Origin: Pseudomonadota bacterium
Lineage (GTDB): Bacteria; Pseudomonadota; Gammaproteobacteria; Halothiobacillales; Halothiobacillaceae
Assembly: GCA_021795795.1 (NCBI GenBank)
Contig: JAJYPA010000303.1
Location: 1-9,342, forward strand
Direction of reading: 5' to 3'
Length of the DNA stretch: 9,342 nucleotides
This document shows, piece by piece, positions 1 through 6,027 of the stretch. The position numbers and the translations under genes were made by a program. The notes under the pieces are model-generated. The model had not been told where the DNA came from. It made no database searches and was given only the letters and a program-made list of their open reading frames with translations. How positions within the stretch are numbered: the stretch's first letter is position 1; every line of letters starts with the position of its first letter.

Positions 1-90
1 TTTTGCACGCACGACACTCATCCCGAGAAACCCGACACAGTATACCGCGATTGGTGGCAAGGGATTTTACAGAATTATGACAATCAATAG
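1..90 (+). CDS. 3' end of an unrecognised gene (29 codons)
   Basis: Frame 1 is open from the window edge to TAG at 88-90. It encodes a C-terminus with ordinary protein-like composition (HPEKPDTVYRDWWQGILQNYD near the end). I do not recognise the family. It runs in the same direction as queH, and 120 bp separate its stop from the preferred queH start. With only 29 codons visible, the open frame could be chance. The Trp-Trp and Tyr-rich ending and the lack of a better alternative make a real gene end somewhat more likely than not. Confidence 0.35.
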   Translation, partial: FCTHDTHPEKPDTVYRDWWQGILQNYDNQ

Positions 91-165
91 CAAAGTCATC
101 TTGCGAATAGCGAGCGCTTGTATGGTAATTCACAGGTTTTATTCGATTTCCAAAAATCTGGCGGT

Positions 166-171
166 TATAAT
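166..171 (+). promoter_or_regulatory. perfect -10 hexamer upstream of queH
   Basis: TATAAT at 166-171 is a perfect sigma70 -10 box in an otherwise GC-richer stretch. No convincing -35 lies 16-18 bp upstream (TTCGAT at 143-148 matches only weakly) and there is no TGn extension. If used, transcription would begin near 178, inside the longer reading frame that starts at 118. This favours ATG 211 or 214 as the true queH start. Confidence 0.35.
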
Positions 172-210
172 AAGCGCATTGCGCCCTTGCGTACGGTTAC
201 CGCGAGTCTG

Positions 211-891
211 ATGATGCCGAAGCCCCCTCTTGCTCCTTTGAAAACACCCGATGACAGCACCCATATTCTGCTGCATTCCTGCTGTGCGCCCTGCTCCAGC
301 CCGATCATGGATGATATCCTTGCCGCCGGAATCAGTTTTACGGTATTGTTCTATAACCCGAATATTCACCCGCTGGCCGAGTATATGCTGCGGAAAGAAG
401 AAAATATTCGCTATGCCCAACAAATAGGCGTTCCTTTCGTCGATCTGGATTATGACAAAGACAACTGGTTTGTCCGCGTCAAAGGTCTGGAGCAGGAACC
501 TGAGCGAGGCGAGCGCTGCACGGCGTGCTTTGACATGCGGTTTGAACGCACGGCATTGTATGCCGTCGAGCATGGCTTCAGTGTGTTCAGCAGCACATTG
601 GGTATTTCACGCTGGAAAGACATGAACCAAATCAACGCCAGTGGCGGTCGTGCTGCCGCACGTTATCCAAATCTGCATTATTGGGATTACAACTGGCGCA
701 AGCAGGGCGGCAGTCAGCGTATGATTGAAAACGCCAAACGCGAGCAATTTTACCAGCAAGAGTATTGCGGTTGCGTCTATTCCCTGCGCGACAGCAACCG
801 CTATCGTCTGAGCCAGGGGCGAGGCAAAATTATCCGTGGCGTAAAGTTCTATGGTCGGGATGACGTTCTGCCTCAAGATTCTCCGGTCTGA
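211..891 (+). CDS. queH: epoxyqueuosine reductase QueH (DUF208 family)
   Basis: This is the iron-sulfur enzyme that reduces epoxyqueuosine to queuosine in tRNA anticodons, the last step of queuosine synthesis and a non-homologous replacement for cobalamin-dependent QueG. Visible family marks, numbered from ATG 211: HSCCAPCSS at 22-30 with the Cys-Cys pair (24, 25); FYNPNIHP shortly after; RCTACFDMR with Cys103 and Cys106; [14 protein letters not shown]; and the redox pair CGC at 186-188. The two Cys pairs are known in the family as cluster ligands. The protein is 226 aa, normal for QueH. The frame is open back to 118, but the extra 31 residues lack family similarity, and the TATAAT box at 166-171 argues for 211 (214 also possible). 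No good Shine-Dalgarno precedes any candidate start. The gene is convergent with the dioxygenase gene, with 5 bp between stops. Confidence 0.93.
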   Translation: MMPKPPLAPLKTPDDSTHILLHSCCAPCSSPIMDDILAAGISFTVLFYNPNIHPLAEYMLRKEENIRYAQQIGVPFVDLDYDKDNWFVRVKGLEQEPERGERCTACFDMRFERTALYAVEHGFSVFSSTLGISRWKDMNQINASGGRAAARYPNLHYWDYNWRKQGGSQRMIENAKREQFYQQEYCGCVYSLRDSNRYRLSQGRGKIIRGVKFYGRDDVLPQDSPV

Positions 892-892
892 A

Positions 893-922
893 GGAATTAC
901 TGATAAATTCCCGCATGGTCGC
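893..922 (+). repeat. degenerate copy of the miniature-element end
   Basis: Thirty bases beginning GGAATTACTGATAAATTCCC match the end of the element at 6028-6057 at 23 of 30 positions without gaps, including CTGAT, ATTCCC, CATGG and a final CGC. The match is well beyond what a window this size should give by chance, but the flank (TGAA) does not fit the YTAR target seen at the other copies, and no second end is visible. It spans the stop codon of the dioxygenase gene, and in that frame reads HAGIYQ-stop, parallel to HGGINQRF read from the left end of the intact element. It could be an old relic or an end of a related IS. Confidence 0.45.
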
Positions 923-1772
923 CCCGCCGGACTCCCGCCCCTTCGAGCATATTTTGCTCGTTGCCAACGAGGCGGTTGCGGCCAAATTCGTAAGATGCCA
1001 TTGGGACTTTCATGACATGATCCACAAATATTGATCGTCCTTTGTCTGCTCCCGCCGCGCCGGAAACGACCATCAGCGGAATCAAATGATCTTCACGCGG
1101 GTGTGCCAATCGCGCACCCGGCATGGTTTCCCAGTTTGCCAGCATAGCGTTTCTTATCTTTGGGTCGCTTTGTTCAATGGCCTTGCTCAAGCAATGTTCA
1201 AATGCTTCGGCAATTGGCGTGGATTCATTTCGGCCGAAACCGCTCATGTTGTGGTAAGTCAACCCGCTCCCGATAATCAGTACCCCCTCATCACGCAAAG
1301 GCTGAAGCGCCTGACCAACGCGAATATGTTCTTGCGGGTTATAACCGGATTTCAGCGATAGCATCACAATCGGCACCTCTGCGTTCGGGTACATTAATGC
1401 AAGCGGGACAAATGTCCCGTGGTCAAAGCCGCGATCAGCGTCTTCCTTTGCCGAAATTCCGGCCTTCGACAATAACGCTTTCACGCCAGAAGCAAGCTCG
1501 GGAGAGCCTGGCGCCGGGTATTGTATGTGATAGGTGTGTTCCGGGAAACCATAGTAGTCGTAAACCATGGGCGGATGCTCGGCGGTTGAAATGGTAAATT
1601 CTTCCTCCTCCCAATGGCCGGTAATTACCAATACAGCCTTCGGTTTCGCAGGCAGACGCCCAGGCAGTGCCATGAACGCATGTTCTGTCTTGGCGAAATG
1701 CTGCCTCATGTCTTTGACATACGGCCATGGCCCGCCGCCATGCGAAAGAAAATAAACCGGCATGCTGGTCAT
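897..1772 (-). CDS. DODA-type extradiol aromatic ring-opening dioxygenase (LigB/YgiD family)
   Basis: A cytoplasmic metal-dependent dioxygenase of the class III LigB fold. Relatives such as E. coli YgiD and plant DODA cleave 4,5-DOPA-like catechols; the natural substrate here cannot be read from sequence. Numbered from ATG 1772: FLSHGGGP with His11, VITGHWE with His53, FDHGTFVPL with His118, GLTYHNM with His174, then HPREDHLIPL. These match the family's metal and catalytic histidines. ATG 1772 is chosen because AGGAG sits 6 nt upstream. The frame stays open 48 codons further to 1916 but that part is unlike the family. The usual C-terminus (YEFG) is reached at residue 264; 27 extra residues follow, the last of them encoded by the element-end-like sequence at 893-922. 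The total of 291 aa is therefore longer than the usual 260-270. Confidence 0.9.
   Translation of the reverse strand: MTSMPVYFLSHGGGPWPYVKDMRQHFAKTEHAFMALPGRLPAKPKAVLVITGHWEEEEFTISTAEHPPMVYDYYGFPEHTYHIQYPAPGSPELASGVKALLSKAGISAKEDADRGFDHGTFVPLALMYPNAEVPIVMLSLKSGYNPQEHIRVGQALQPLRDEGVLIIGSGLTYHNMSGFGRNESTPIAEAFEHCLSKAIEQSDPKIRNAMLANWETMPGARLAHPREDHLIPLMVVSGAAGADKGRSIFVDHVMKVPMASYEFGRNRLVGNEQNMLEGAGVRRGDHAGIYQ
944..960. other. small hairpin near the queH/dioxygenase convergent ends
   Basis: CGAGCA (944-949) and TGCTCG (955-960) form a 6-bp stem with a TATTT loop, inside the C-terminal tail of the dioxygenase gene and 53 bp past the queH stop. It could end the queH transcript but has no T-tract, so terminator function is doubtful. 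Confidence 0.2.
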
Positions 1773-1778
1773 TTGTTT

Positions 1779-1783
1779 CTCCT
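1779..1783 (-). promoter_or_regulatory. ribosome binding site that sets the dioxygenase start
   Basis: On the minus strand AGGAG lies 6 nt before ATG 1772 (CAGAGGAGAAACAA-ATG). It is the only strong Shine-Dalgarno in this reading frame, and decides for a 291-aa product over the 339-codon open frame. Confidence 0.7.
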
Positions 1784-1930
1784 CTGTCTGATGATGGGCG
1801 GCATGGATACGCTTCTCCATTATTCGGAACACCAGCCCGAGGCCGATGGTTTCCAGGCTGCGGAAGTTTTGCAACGGCACTGGGTCAATTGCATCATAGC
1901 CAATCATTTTATTCACTTCAAGAAAGCAAT

Positions 1931-1956
1931 AGCGGGCGAGAAACAGCGGGCGAGAA
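1931..1956. repeat. 12-bp direct repeat in the divergent region
   Basis: AGCGGGCGAGAA occurs at 1931-1942 and again, identical, at 1945-1956, a 14-bp period. It lies between two divergently transcribed genes and beside AT-rich promoter-like sequence. It could be a tandem operator or just a slippage duplication. Confidence 0.6.
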
Positions 1957-2072
1957 TATAGAGTAAAATGATATCGTGTGTAATATGAAGATTAGGTTTC
2001 TGTTTTCCGACATTTTTTGACCGAGTGGTATTTGGACAGAAAAAAGGAACTTTTGCACGGGGTGTGATTCGA

Positions 2073-4154
2073 ATGTCCATGTCCATGGAAGACCTGTTGA
2101 AGCGTTGGGAGGATCCAGCGCAAAATTTCCGGCTGTTGCTTGCTGATCTGGTTGCGCTGATTCGGACGCCTTATCCCGGTCGTGGAGAGGAGGCCACGCG
2201 CGCGATTTATGCTCTGTGTTATTTGTTGTCGCAACACGCAGATTTTCGCGCCCGCTTGCGTGCGAGCCTGATGCGTGCGTTTGCCGAGCTGGAGCAGGTG
2301 TCGATGTATGCGTCCACCGGCATCCTGCCGAATACGGGTTTTTTTTCGGAAATCGCGCGGCGCGTTTCGCACAAAATTCTACCTGAGGTAGTTGATCCTG
2401 CGCGCATGAAGGATTTGCTTACCCAGCTTTTTGACCGCTCCAGCGATGCAGTCTGGGTGAGTCTGGTTGCGGATGACGCCTGGATTGATCTGCTCAAGGC
2501 CTTGCGTTTCGATGAGGACCCTCCCTCAGAGGAAATCCCGCCGGCAGTGGTACAGGTGACCCGCGCGCTCCGGGTACTGTCCTATCACATCGCAGCGATT
2601 GGTCTTGAACCAGAGCTGGTTCGGTTGGAGCCTCGCATCGAGGATGTCGAATCTCCTTTTTTGGCGCTGAATACCGAGTCACTGACCTATCTGACGGGTT
2701 GCGAACGCCGGTGGCGTGACAGTGAAGCGACTTGCGATGATGACCGACATCTGGGCGTATTGCTCGATCAGTGCGGCACGGTGATTCAGCGTATTCACCG
2801 CCGTGCCACGCATGGTGGCACCAGCATACGGCTGACCTTCGTGCTGCAGCGCCTGCAGCAACATCTGGAGCGCTTTTCCCAGTTGCTGGCCGTGCTTGAA
2901 TCGGCGCGGAAACATCGTCCCGGACAAGATGATTATGCACCGATGGTGACGCTTTTCAAGACGCTGGTTCAAGCCGAATGCGGCAAGAATGATCTCGGTC
3001 AGCACTGGAATCAAAGTGTTGGCCTGCTAGCGCTCAGGGTGACAGAAAATACCAGTCGTGTCGGCGAGCACTACATTGCAACCACACGATTCGAATACTT
3101 TGAGATGTGGCGCTCCGCGCTGGGTGCGGGCTTCGTGATCGCGGTCATGGCCATGCTCAAACTGATGATTGGTAACCAGAGCTTGCCGCCGTTGACGAAC
3201 GCCTTGTTGATTTGCCTGAATTACGGCCTGGGTTTTGTGTTCATACATTTTTTGGGCTTTACCGTGGCGACCAAGCAACCGGCGATGACTGCTGCGACGA
3301 TTGCCGCAAGTATCGGTGACGGCAGGGGGCGGCAGCGCGATCTGGAAAACTTGACCACCTTGATTGCACAAATGGTGCGAAGTCAGATGGCGGCCATACT
3401 TGGCAATGTCAGTATTGCCATCCCAATGTCGATCCTTTTGGGTTTTGTCGTCTCGCTGGTCATGCGATCGCCATTTATTAGTGTCGACGAAGCCCATTAT
3501 CTGATGAACGGCATCAACCCACTGTATAGCGGCGCCATTGCGTATGCAGCAATTGCGGGTGTGTGCCTGTTCCTGTCGGGGTTGATTGCTGGTTACTACG
3601 ATAACCTCGGTGCATACAACAAGATTCCCGGTCGGTTGCTCCAGCTTAAATGGTTGCGTCGGGTGCTGGGTGCCGTGCGGCAGCGCCAGTTCGTCGACTA
3701 TGTGGAAAACAATCTTGGCGCGCTGGCCGGAAATTTCTATTTCGGCTTCATGTTGGGCGGCGTTACTGCCATAGGCACTCTGTTTGGCTTGCCACTCGAC
3801 ATTCGTCACATCGCCTTCTCATCGGCCTATGTCGGTTATGCGCTGGTTGCTTTTAATTTTCACATGACATGGAAGATGGTCGCCTGGGCGGTGGTGGGCA
3901 TCGCCGCGATCGGTGTGACTAACCTCGCCGTCAGCTTCGCCTTGGCCCTGACCATCGCCCTGCGCGCCCGCCAAGTGTCTTTTGCACAATGGCGTTCCCT
4001 GGTTGCCAGCTTGTTCCGACGGTTATTCAGATATCCACGCGAGTTCTTCCTGCCGCCCAAAGGGGCAAGTCTCACGGCGAACCCCGCAGAACCCGCAGAA
4101 CCCGCAGAACTCACAGAAGTCAACCCGCCCCGCCATCCAGAGTTACCACAATAG
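2073..4154 (+). CDS. SpecificRecomb/Gcr-family membrane protein (annotated elsewhere as site-specific recombinase)
   Basis: The sequence matches the long protein family named 'site-specific recombinase' (Pfam SpecificRecomb, COG4389, Gcr), through stretches such as YASTGILPNTGFFSEIARR and TEDSFVPLGHN-like helical regions in the N-terminal half. The product is 693 aa. The first roughly 350 residues are soluble and helical. From about residue 350 to 637 there are six or seven hydrophobic segments, including FVIAVMAMLKLMIG and a glycine-rich FYFGFMLGGVTAIG stretch. I see no tyrosine- or serine-recombinase catalytic pattern, so the name should be treated as historical; a membrane role is more likely. 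The C-terminus ends in a PAE repeat tail. ATG 2073 is preferred (GGGG at 2059-2062 is a weak RBS); ATG 2079 and 2085 or GTG 2025/2064 are possible. Confidence 0.82.
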   Translation: MSMSMEDLLKRWEDPAQNFRLLLADLVALIRTPYPGRGEEATRAIYALCYLLSQHADFRARLRASLMRAFAELEQVSMYASTGILPNTGFFSEIARRVSHKILPEVVDPARMKDLLTQLFDRSSDAVWVSLVADDAWIDLLKALRFDEDPPSEEIPPAVVQVTRALRVLSYHIAAIGLEPELVRLEPRIEDVESPFLALNTESLTYLTGCERRWRDSEATCDDDRHLGVLLDQCGTVIQRIHRRATHGGTSIRLTFVLQRLQQHLERFSQLLAVLESARKHRPGQDDYAPMVTLFKTLVQAECGKNDLGQHWNQSVGLLALRVTENTSRVGEHYIATTRFEYFEMWRSALGAGFVIAVMAMLKLMIGNQSLPPLTNALLICLNYGLGFVFIHFLGFTVATKQPAMTAATIAASIGDGRGRQRDLENLTTLIAQMVRSQMAAILGNVSIAIPMSILLGFVVSLVMRSPFISVDEAHYLMNGINPLYSGAIAYAAIAGVCLFLSGLIAGYYDNLGAYNKIPGRLLQLKWLRRVLGAVRQRQFVDYVENNLGALAGNFYFGFMLGGVTAIGTLFGLPLDIRHIAFSSAYVGYALVAFNFHMTWKMVAWAVVGIAAIGVTNLAVSFALALTIALRARQVSFAQWRSLVASLFRRLFRYPREFFLPPKGASLTANPAEPAEPAELTEVNPPRHPELPQ
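4083..4118 (+). repeat. 9-bp tandem repeat encoding a PAE tail
   Basis: CCCGCAGAA is repeated exactly three times (4083-4109), followed by a degenerate fourth unit CTCACAGAA (4110-4118). In frame it encodes Pro-Ala-Glu three times and then Leu-Thr-Glu, near the C-terminus of the Gcr-like protein. The exact copies suggest recent slippage, so length may vary between strains. Confidence 0.85.
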
Positions 4155-4210
4155 TCATCGCGTGCCAGACCGCCGCTGCAAGCAGTCTGTGGCCGGATGT
4201 GGCTCGCTGT

Positions 4211-4240
4211 TTGCACGGATTAATTGCCCTACTGTATCAT
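4211..4240 (+). promoter_or_regulatory. possible promoter of the NTF2-like gene
   Basis: TTGCAC (4211-4216) and TATCAT (4235-4240, five of six to TATAAT) are 18 bp apart. They would give a start near 4247 and a leader of about 55 nt before ATG 4302. The -35 is poor. The rest of 4155-4301 shows no terminator or repeat. Confidence 0.3.
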
Positions 4241-4301
4241 GGCAATCGGGGGCTTCTGGAACAATAGGAATCGACCCCCTTCACTCTGCACAGGAGCGCT
4301 T

Positions 4302-4679
4302 ATGCCCACAGCCGAAACCCTGGAACGCTTTATTGCTCGTGTCGAGCAGAACGCCCACATTGAGGCGGTTCAAGAGTTCTATACCGAAGACTCTTCGATG
4401 CAAGAAAACCAAAACGTTCCCCGCCGCGGTCGTGACGTACACGTAGAGAACGAACAGAAAGTCATGGCGCGTGCGCGATCTCTGACATCAGAATGCGTCA
4501 GGCCTGTGTTCGTGAATGGGGACAGGGTTGTCATACGCTGGATATTCAAATTCCAATGGCAGGATGGGACCTCAACACACATGGAAGAACTGGCATACCA
4601 ACGCTGGGAAGGCGAAAAAATTGCCGAGGAGATCTTTTTCTATGATCCTGCGCAACGCGTACCAAAAATACGGACGTAA
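4302..4679 (+). CDS. SnoaL/NTF2-like fold small protein
   Basis: A 125-aa protein with the look of the nuclear transport factor 2 / SnoaL-like superfamily: an N-terminal helix (LERFIARVEQNAHIEAVQEF), YTEDSSMQENQ after it, a central RGRD segment, then strands (VVIRWIFKFQW, HMEELAYQRWEGEKIAEEIFFYDP). The family includes isomerases, cyclases and many proteins of unknown role; no specific reaction can be assigned. It lacks a signal peptide and is probably cytoplasmic. ATG 4302 is chosen because AGGAG (4292-4296) lies 5 nt upstream; the longer open frame from 4224 adds a non-homologous leader. It is probably a single-gene unit, convergent with the EamA gene and followed by the hairpin at 4814. Confidence 0.78.
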   Translation: MPTAETLERFIARVEQNAHIEAVQEFYTEDSSMQENQNVPRRGRDVHVENEQKVMARARSLTSECVRPVFVNGDRVVIRWIFKFQWQDGTSTHMEELAYQRWEGEKIAEEIFFYDPAQRVPKIRT

Positions 4680-4813
4680 CAGTTATGGGCAGCAGGCCAC
4701 GAACTGCACGACTACCCCACCATTCGTCGATGACGGGAGAAATGACATCAAAATCGGTATGTTCAAGATGCCTGATATTCATGACGCAGACCTGATGTGT
4801 CCAATATTCTGGC

Positions 4814-4847
4814 CCGGCGAACCGCCCGCTTACAGGCGGTTCGCCGG
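4814..4847. terminator. perfect 13-bp hairpin between convergent genes
   Basis: CCGGCGAACCGCC (4814-4826) pairs completely with GGCGGTTCGCCGG (4835-4847) around the 8-nt loop CGCTTACA. The loop contains the TAA stop (4830-4832, minus) of the EamA gene. The position between the 3' ends of two convergent genes fits a shared terminator, but no T-run follows on either strand, so it may work as an RNA-end stabiliser or a factor-dependent site. Confidence 0.6.
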
Positions 4848-5987
4848 AGCAATTGGTTGGGTGTTCTTGGTATGTTGTTTCTCCAGAATTATCAGCGCAA
4901 TTCCACTAAGTATGGCGGCTGACGCCAATACTAAACGCAGGGTTATGGGTTCACCTAGAATAACGATGGCACCCAAGGCTGCTATGACCGGAACACTAAG
5001 GAAGCGCTGATTTATTCCTCCATGAGCCGCGTTGCGGGTCAAATTGGGAAGATCGCGACGCGTACGGCGCAGGTCGTAGCCGAGACTACGATGCCAAGCC
5101 GTACAAGGAAGCGAGCACCCAATTTGGCCGCAACCCGTATGGGACGGGGCTTGGCGGGCGAACTGCCGCGTTGTGCCGCTGGTCAAGGAGAATAACCCTT
5201 GACGGCGCGTCACGCCTTGCATTTCATCCCGCCAGGCCACCGTCGCGGCCATGTGGGAATAGATCAGCGCTTCCCTAAGCTGCACCGTTGCAGCATTGGT
5301 GGCTTTCAACGAAGGCAAGACTATGTACCAAATGGCATAACCTATTCCAGACGCTAGCGCGCCCGACGATACCGCGTACCAGAAACCAGCGGTATCCAGC
5401 GATGATCCTTTTAACATCAGCAGGCTCAATGCCACTGCGATCGGAACGGCGCGCAGAAAATTTCCCGCCGTTACGCGGATAGGGTCGCCCGCGCCTTTCC
5501 CGCGCAAGGAATAAATGCCCCATGCAACTCCGGCGCCCAACATCAAGATGGAACCATACAGCGGGGGCGCCGAGAGTCCCGGCAACAGCAGACCAACCAG
5601 CCCCCCAAGAGCAAGTATAAGGCCGATAAGTTGCAGTTTAAGTAGCCGTTCTCCCGCCCAAACGCCATAGCCGATCATCGTCGCCTGGACAGCACCAAAG
5701 AGCAGCAGCGCACCGGTTGCCGTAGGCAGGCTCATATAGGCAAAAGAAAATCCGGCGGCATAAGCAAACAATGCAGATGCCGACAGCCAGTTACCTCTAC
5801 CGGCATATGTGCCGCGCCTCATCCGCACGACTAGCCAAAGCATCGCAGCACCGGAGATCAAGCGAATTGTCGTGAAGCTGGCCGCGTCGATGCTGGTATG
5901 CTTGAGAGCGACCCGACAGAGCAGTGAATTACCTGCGAAGGCAATCATGGCAAGCGATGTCAGGGTGATGATGCGGGCATATGCCAT
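4830..5987 (-). CDS. EamA/DMT-family transporter with an in-frame 93-codon transposon insertion
   Basis: An inner-membrane drug/metabolite-type transporter with two EamA repeats and ten predicted TM helices. TM1 is near residues 5-27, TM8 is GFWYAVSSGALASGIGYAIW, and the last two (SVPVIAALGAIVILGE, then LVLASAAILSGIALIIL) follow the insertion. The substrate is unknown. Residues 238-330 are encoded by the miniature element at 5000-5274 plus one copy of its target duplication. They are polar, Arg-rich and contain a GCGQIGCSLPC cluster, unlike any EamA protein. Without them the protein is 292 aa, the normal family length, and the break VQL|SVPVIAALG is a classic EamA junction. ATG 5987 is chosen (AGGA at 5997-6000, 9 nt upstream) over TTG 6008. 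It probably continues the lyase-tauE transcription unit across an 86-bp gap. Activity of the 385-aa product is uncertain, since the insert sits at the entry of TM9. Confidence 0.88.
   Translation of the reverse strand: MAYARIITLTSLAMIAFAGNSLLCRVALKHTSIDAASFTTIRLISGAAMLWLVVRMRRGTYAGRGNWLSASALFAYAAGFSFAYMSLPTATGALLLFGAVQATMIGYGVWAGERLLKLQLIGLILALGGLVGLLLPGLSAPPLYGSILMLGAGVAWGIYSLRGKGAGDPIRVTAGNFLRAVPIAVALSLLMLKGSSLDTAGFWYAVSSGALASGIGYAIWYIVLPSLKATNAATVQLREALIYSHMAATVAWRDEMQGVTRRQGLFSLTSGTTRQFARQAPSHTGCGQIGCSLPCTAWHRSLGYDLRRTRRDLPNLTRNAAHGGINQRFLSVPVIAALGAIVILGEPITLRLVLASAAILSGIALIILEKQHTKNTQPIAPANRL
4996..4999. repeat. target site duplication, left copy (CTAA)
   Basis: CTAA directly abuts the GGAAGCGC end of the miniature element and recurs at the other end. 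It fits the YTAR target preference known for IS5-subgroup elements. Confidence 0.85.
5000..5031 (+). repeat. left terminal inverted repeat of the element
   Basis: The 32-bp left end matches the inverted right end at 28 of 31 aligned positions with one 1-nt gap. The first 12 bases, TATTCC, CATG and GCCGCG are identical. Confidence 0.88.
5031..5134. other. long nested hairpin inside the element
   Basis: Three nested stems share one axis. The outer stem pairs 5031-5048 (GTTGCGGGTCAAATTGGG) with 5118-5134 (CCCAATTTGGCCGCAAC). The middle stem pairs GTACGGC 5062-5068 with GCCGTAC 5098-5104. The inner stem pairs TCGTAG 5074-5079 with CTACGA 5086-5091. The same structure would form in RNA of either strand, so it would sit within the EamA coding part of the mRNA. 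Confidence 0.8.
5182..5203. other. second hairpin inside the element
   Basis: GTCAAGG (5182-5188) pairs with CCTTGAC (5197-5203) around an 8-nt loop. No T-run follows on either strand. Confidence 0.65.
5244..5274 (-). repeat. right terminal inverted repeat of the element
   Basis: Read on the minus strand it starts GGAAGCGCTGATCTATTCCC and continues CATGGCCGCG. It is the inverted counterpart of 5000-5031, and the closest match of the solo end at 6028. Confidence 0.88.
5275..5278. repeat. target site duplication, right copy (CTAA)
   Basis: CTAA immediately follows the right end of the miniature element, identical to 4996-4999. In the EamA frame it supplies the Leu-237 codon and part of the first inserted codon. 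Confidence 0.85.
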
Positions 5988-6027
5988 TGAAAATTTTCCT
6001 AAGCGCAACCGAGCAGTCGTGATTTAG

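Larger units (their letters stand above)
1773..2072. promoter_or_regulatory. divergent intergenic region between dioxygenase and Gcr-like gene
   Basis: This 300-bp stretch must hold the promoters of both flanking genes. The part from about 1955 to 2050 is AT-rich, with weak -10-like sequences on both strands (for example TAATAT at 1981-1986 on plus, and a TATATT on minus at the end of the direct repeat). No hexamer pair is good enough to call. The dioxygenase frame stays open through 1773-1916 without recognisable homology. A 12-bp direct repeat lies at 1931-1956. Confidence 0.4.
5000..5274. mobile_element. 275-bp MITE-like non-autonomous element inside the EamA gene
   Basis: Both ends begin GGAAGCGCTGAT, the ends are inverted repeats of about 31 bp, and both flanks carry CTAA. 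Deleting element plus one CTAA restores an uninterrupted EamA reading frame with family-typical sequence, which proves insertion rather than ancestral sequence. It has no room for a transposase and its only long frame is the host gene's. The interior folds into a long multi-stem hairpin (5031-5134) and a smaller one (5182-5203). The 4-bp YTAR target suggests trans-mobilisation by an IS5-subgroup transposase; no such gene is in the window. Confidence 0.9.

Noticed and set aside
139..573. 144-codon minus-strand frame opposite queH
   Set aside because: Antisense to conserved QueH motifs; composition and lack of a start signal mark it as a shadow.
3027..3809. 260-codon open frame on the minus strand inside the Gcr-like gene
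   Set aside because: It lies wholly antisense to a well-supported coding frame, has a Gln/His/Arg-rich composition typical of antisense shadows, and no ribosome binding site or family similarity.
2073..4154. Calling the Gcr-like gene a mobile-element recombinase linked to the miniature element
   Set aside because: No recombinase active-site motif is visible, the protein is membrane-embedded, and the element ends and YTAR target point to an IS5-type transposase.
5000..5274. Treating the 93 inserted residues as a novel protein domain of the transporter
   Set aside because: The DNA has inverted ends, a target duplication and a related solo end, so the residues are translated transposon sequence and not an evolved domain.
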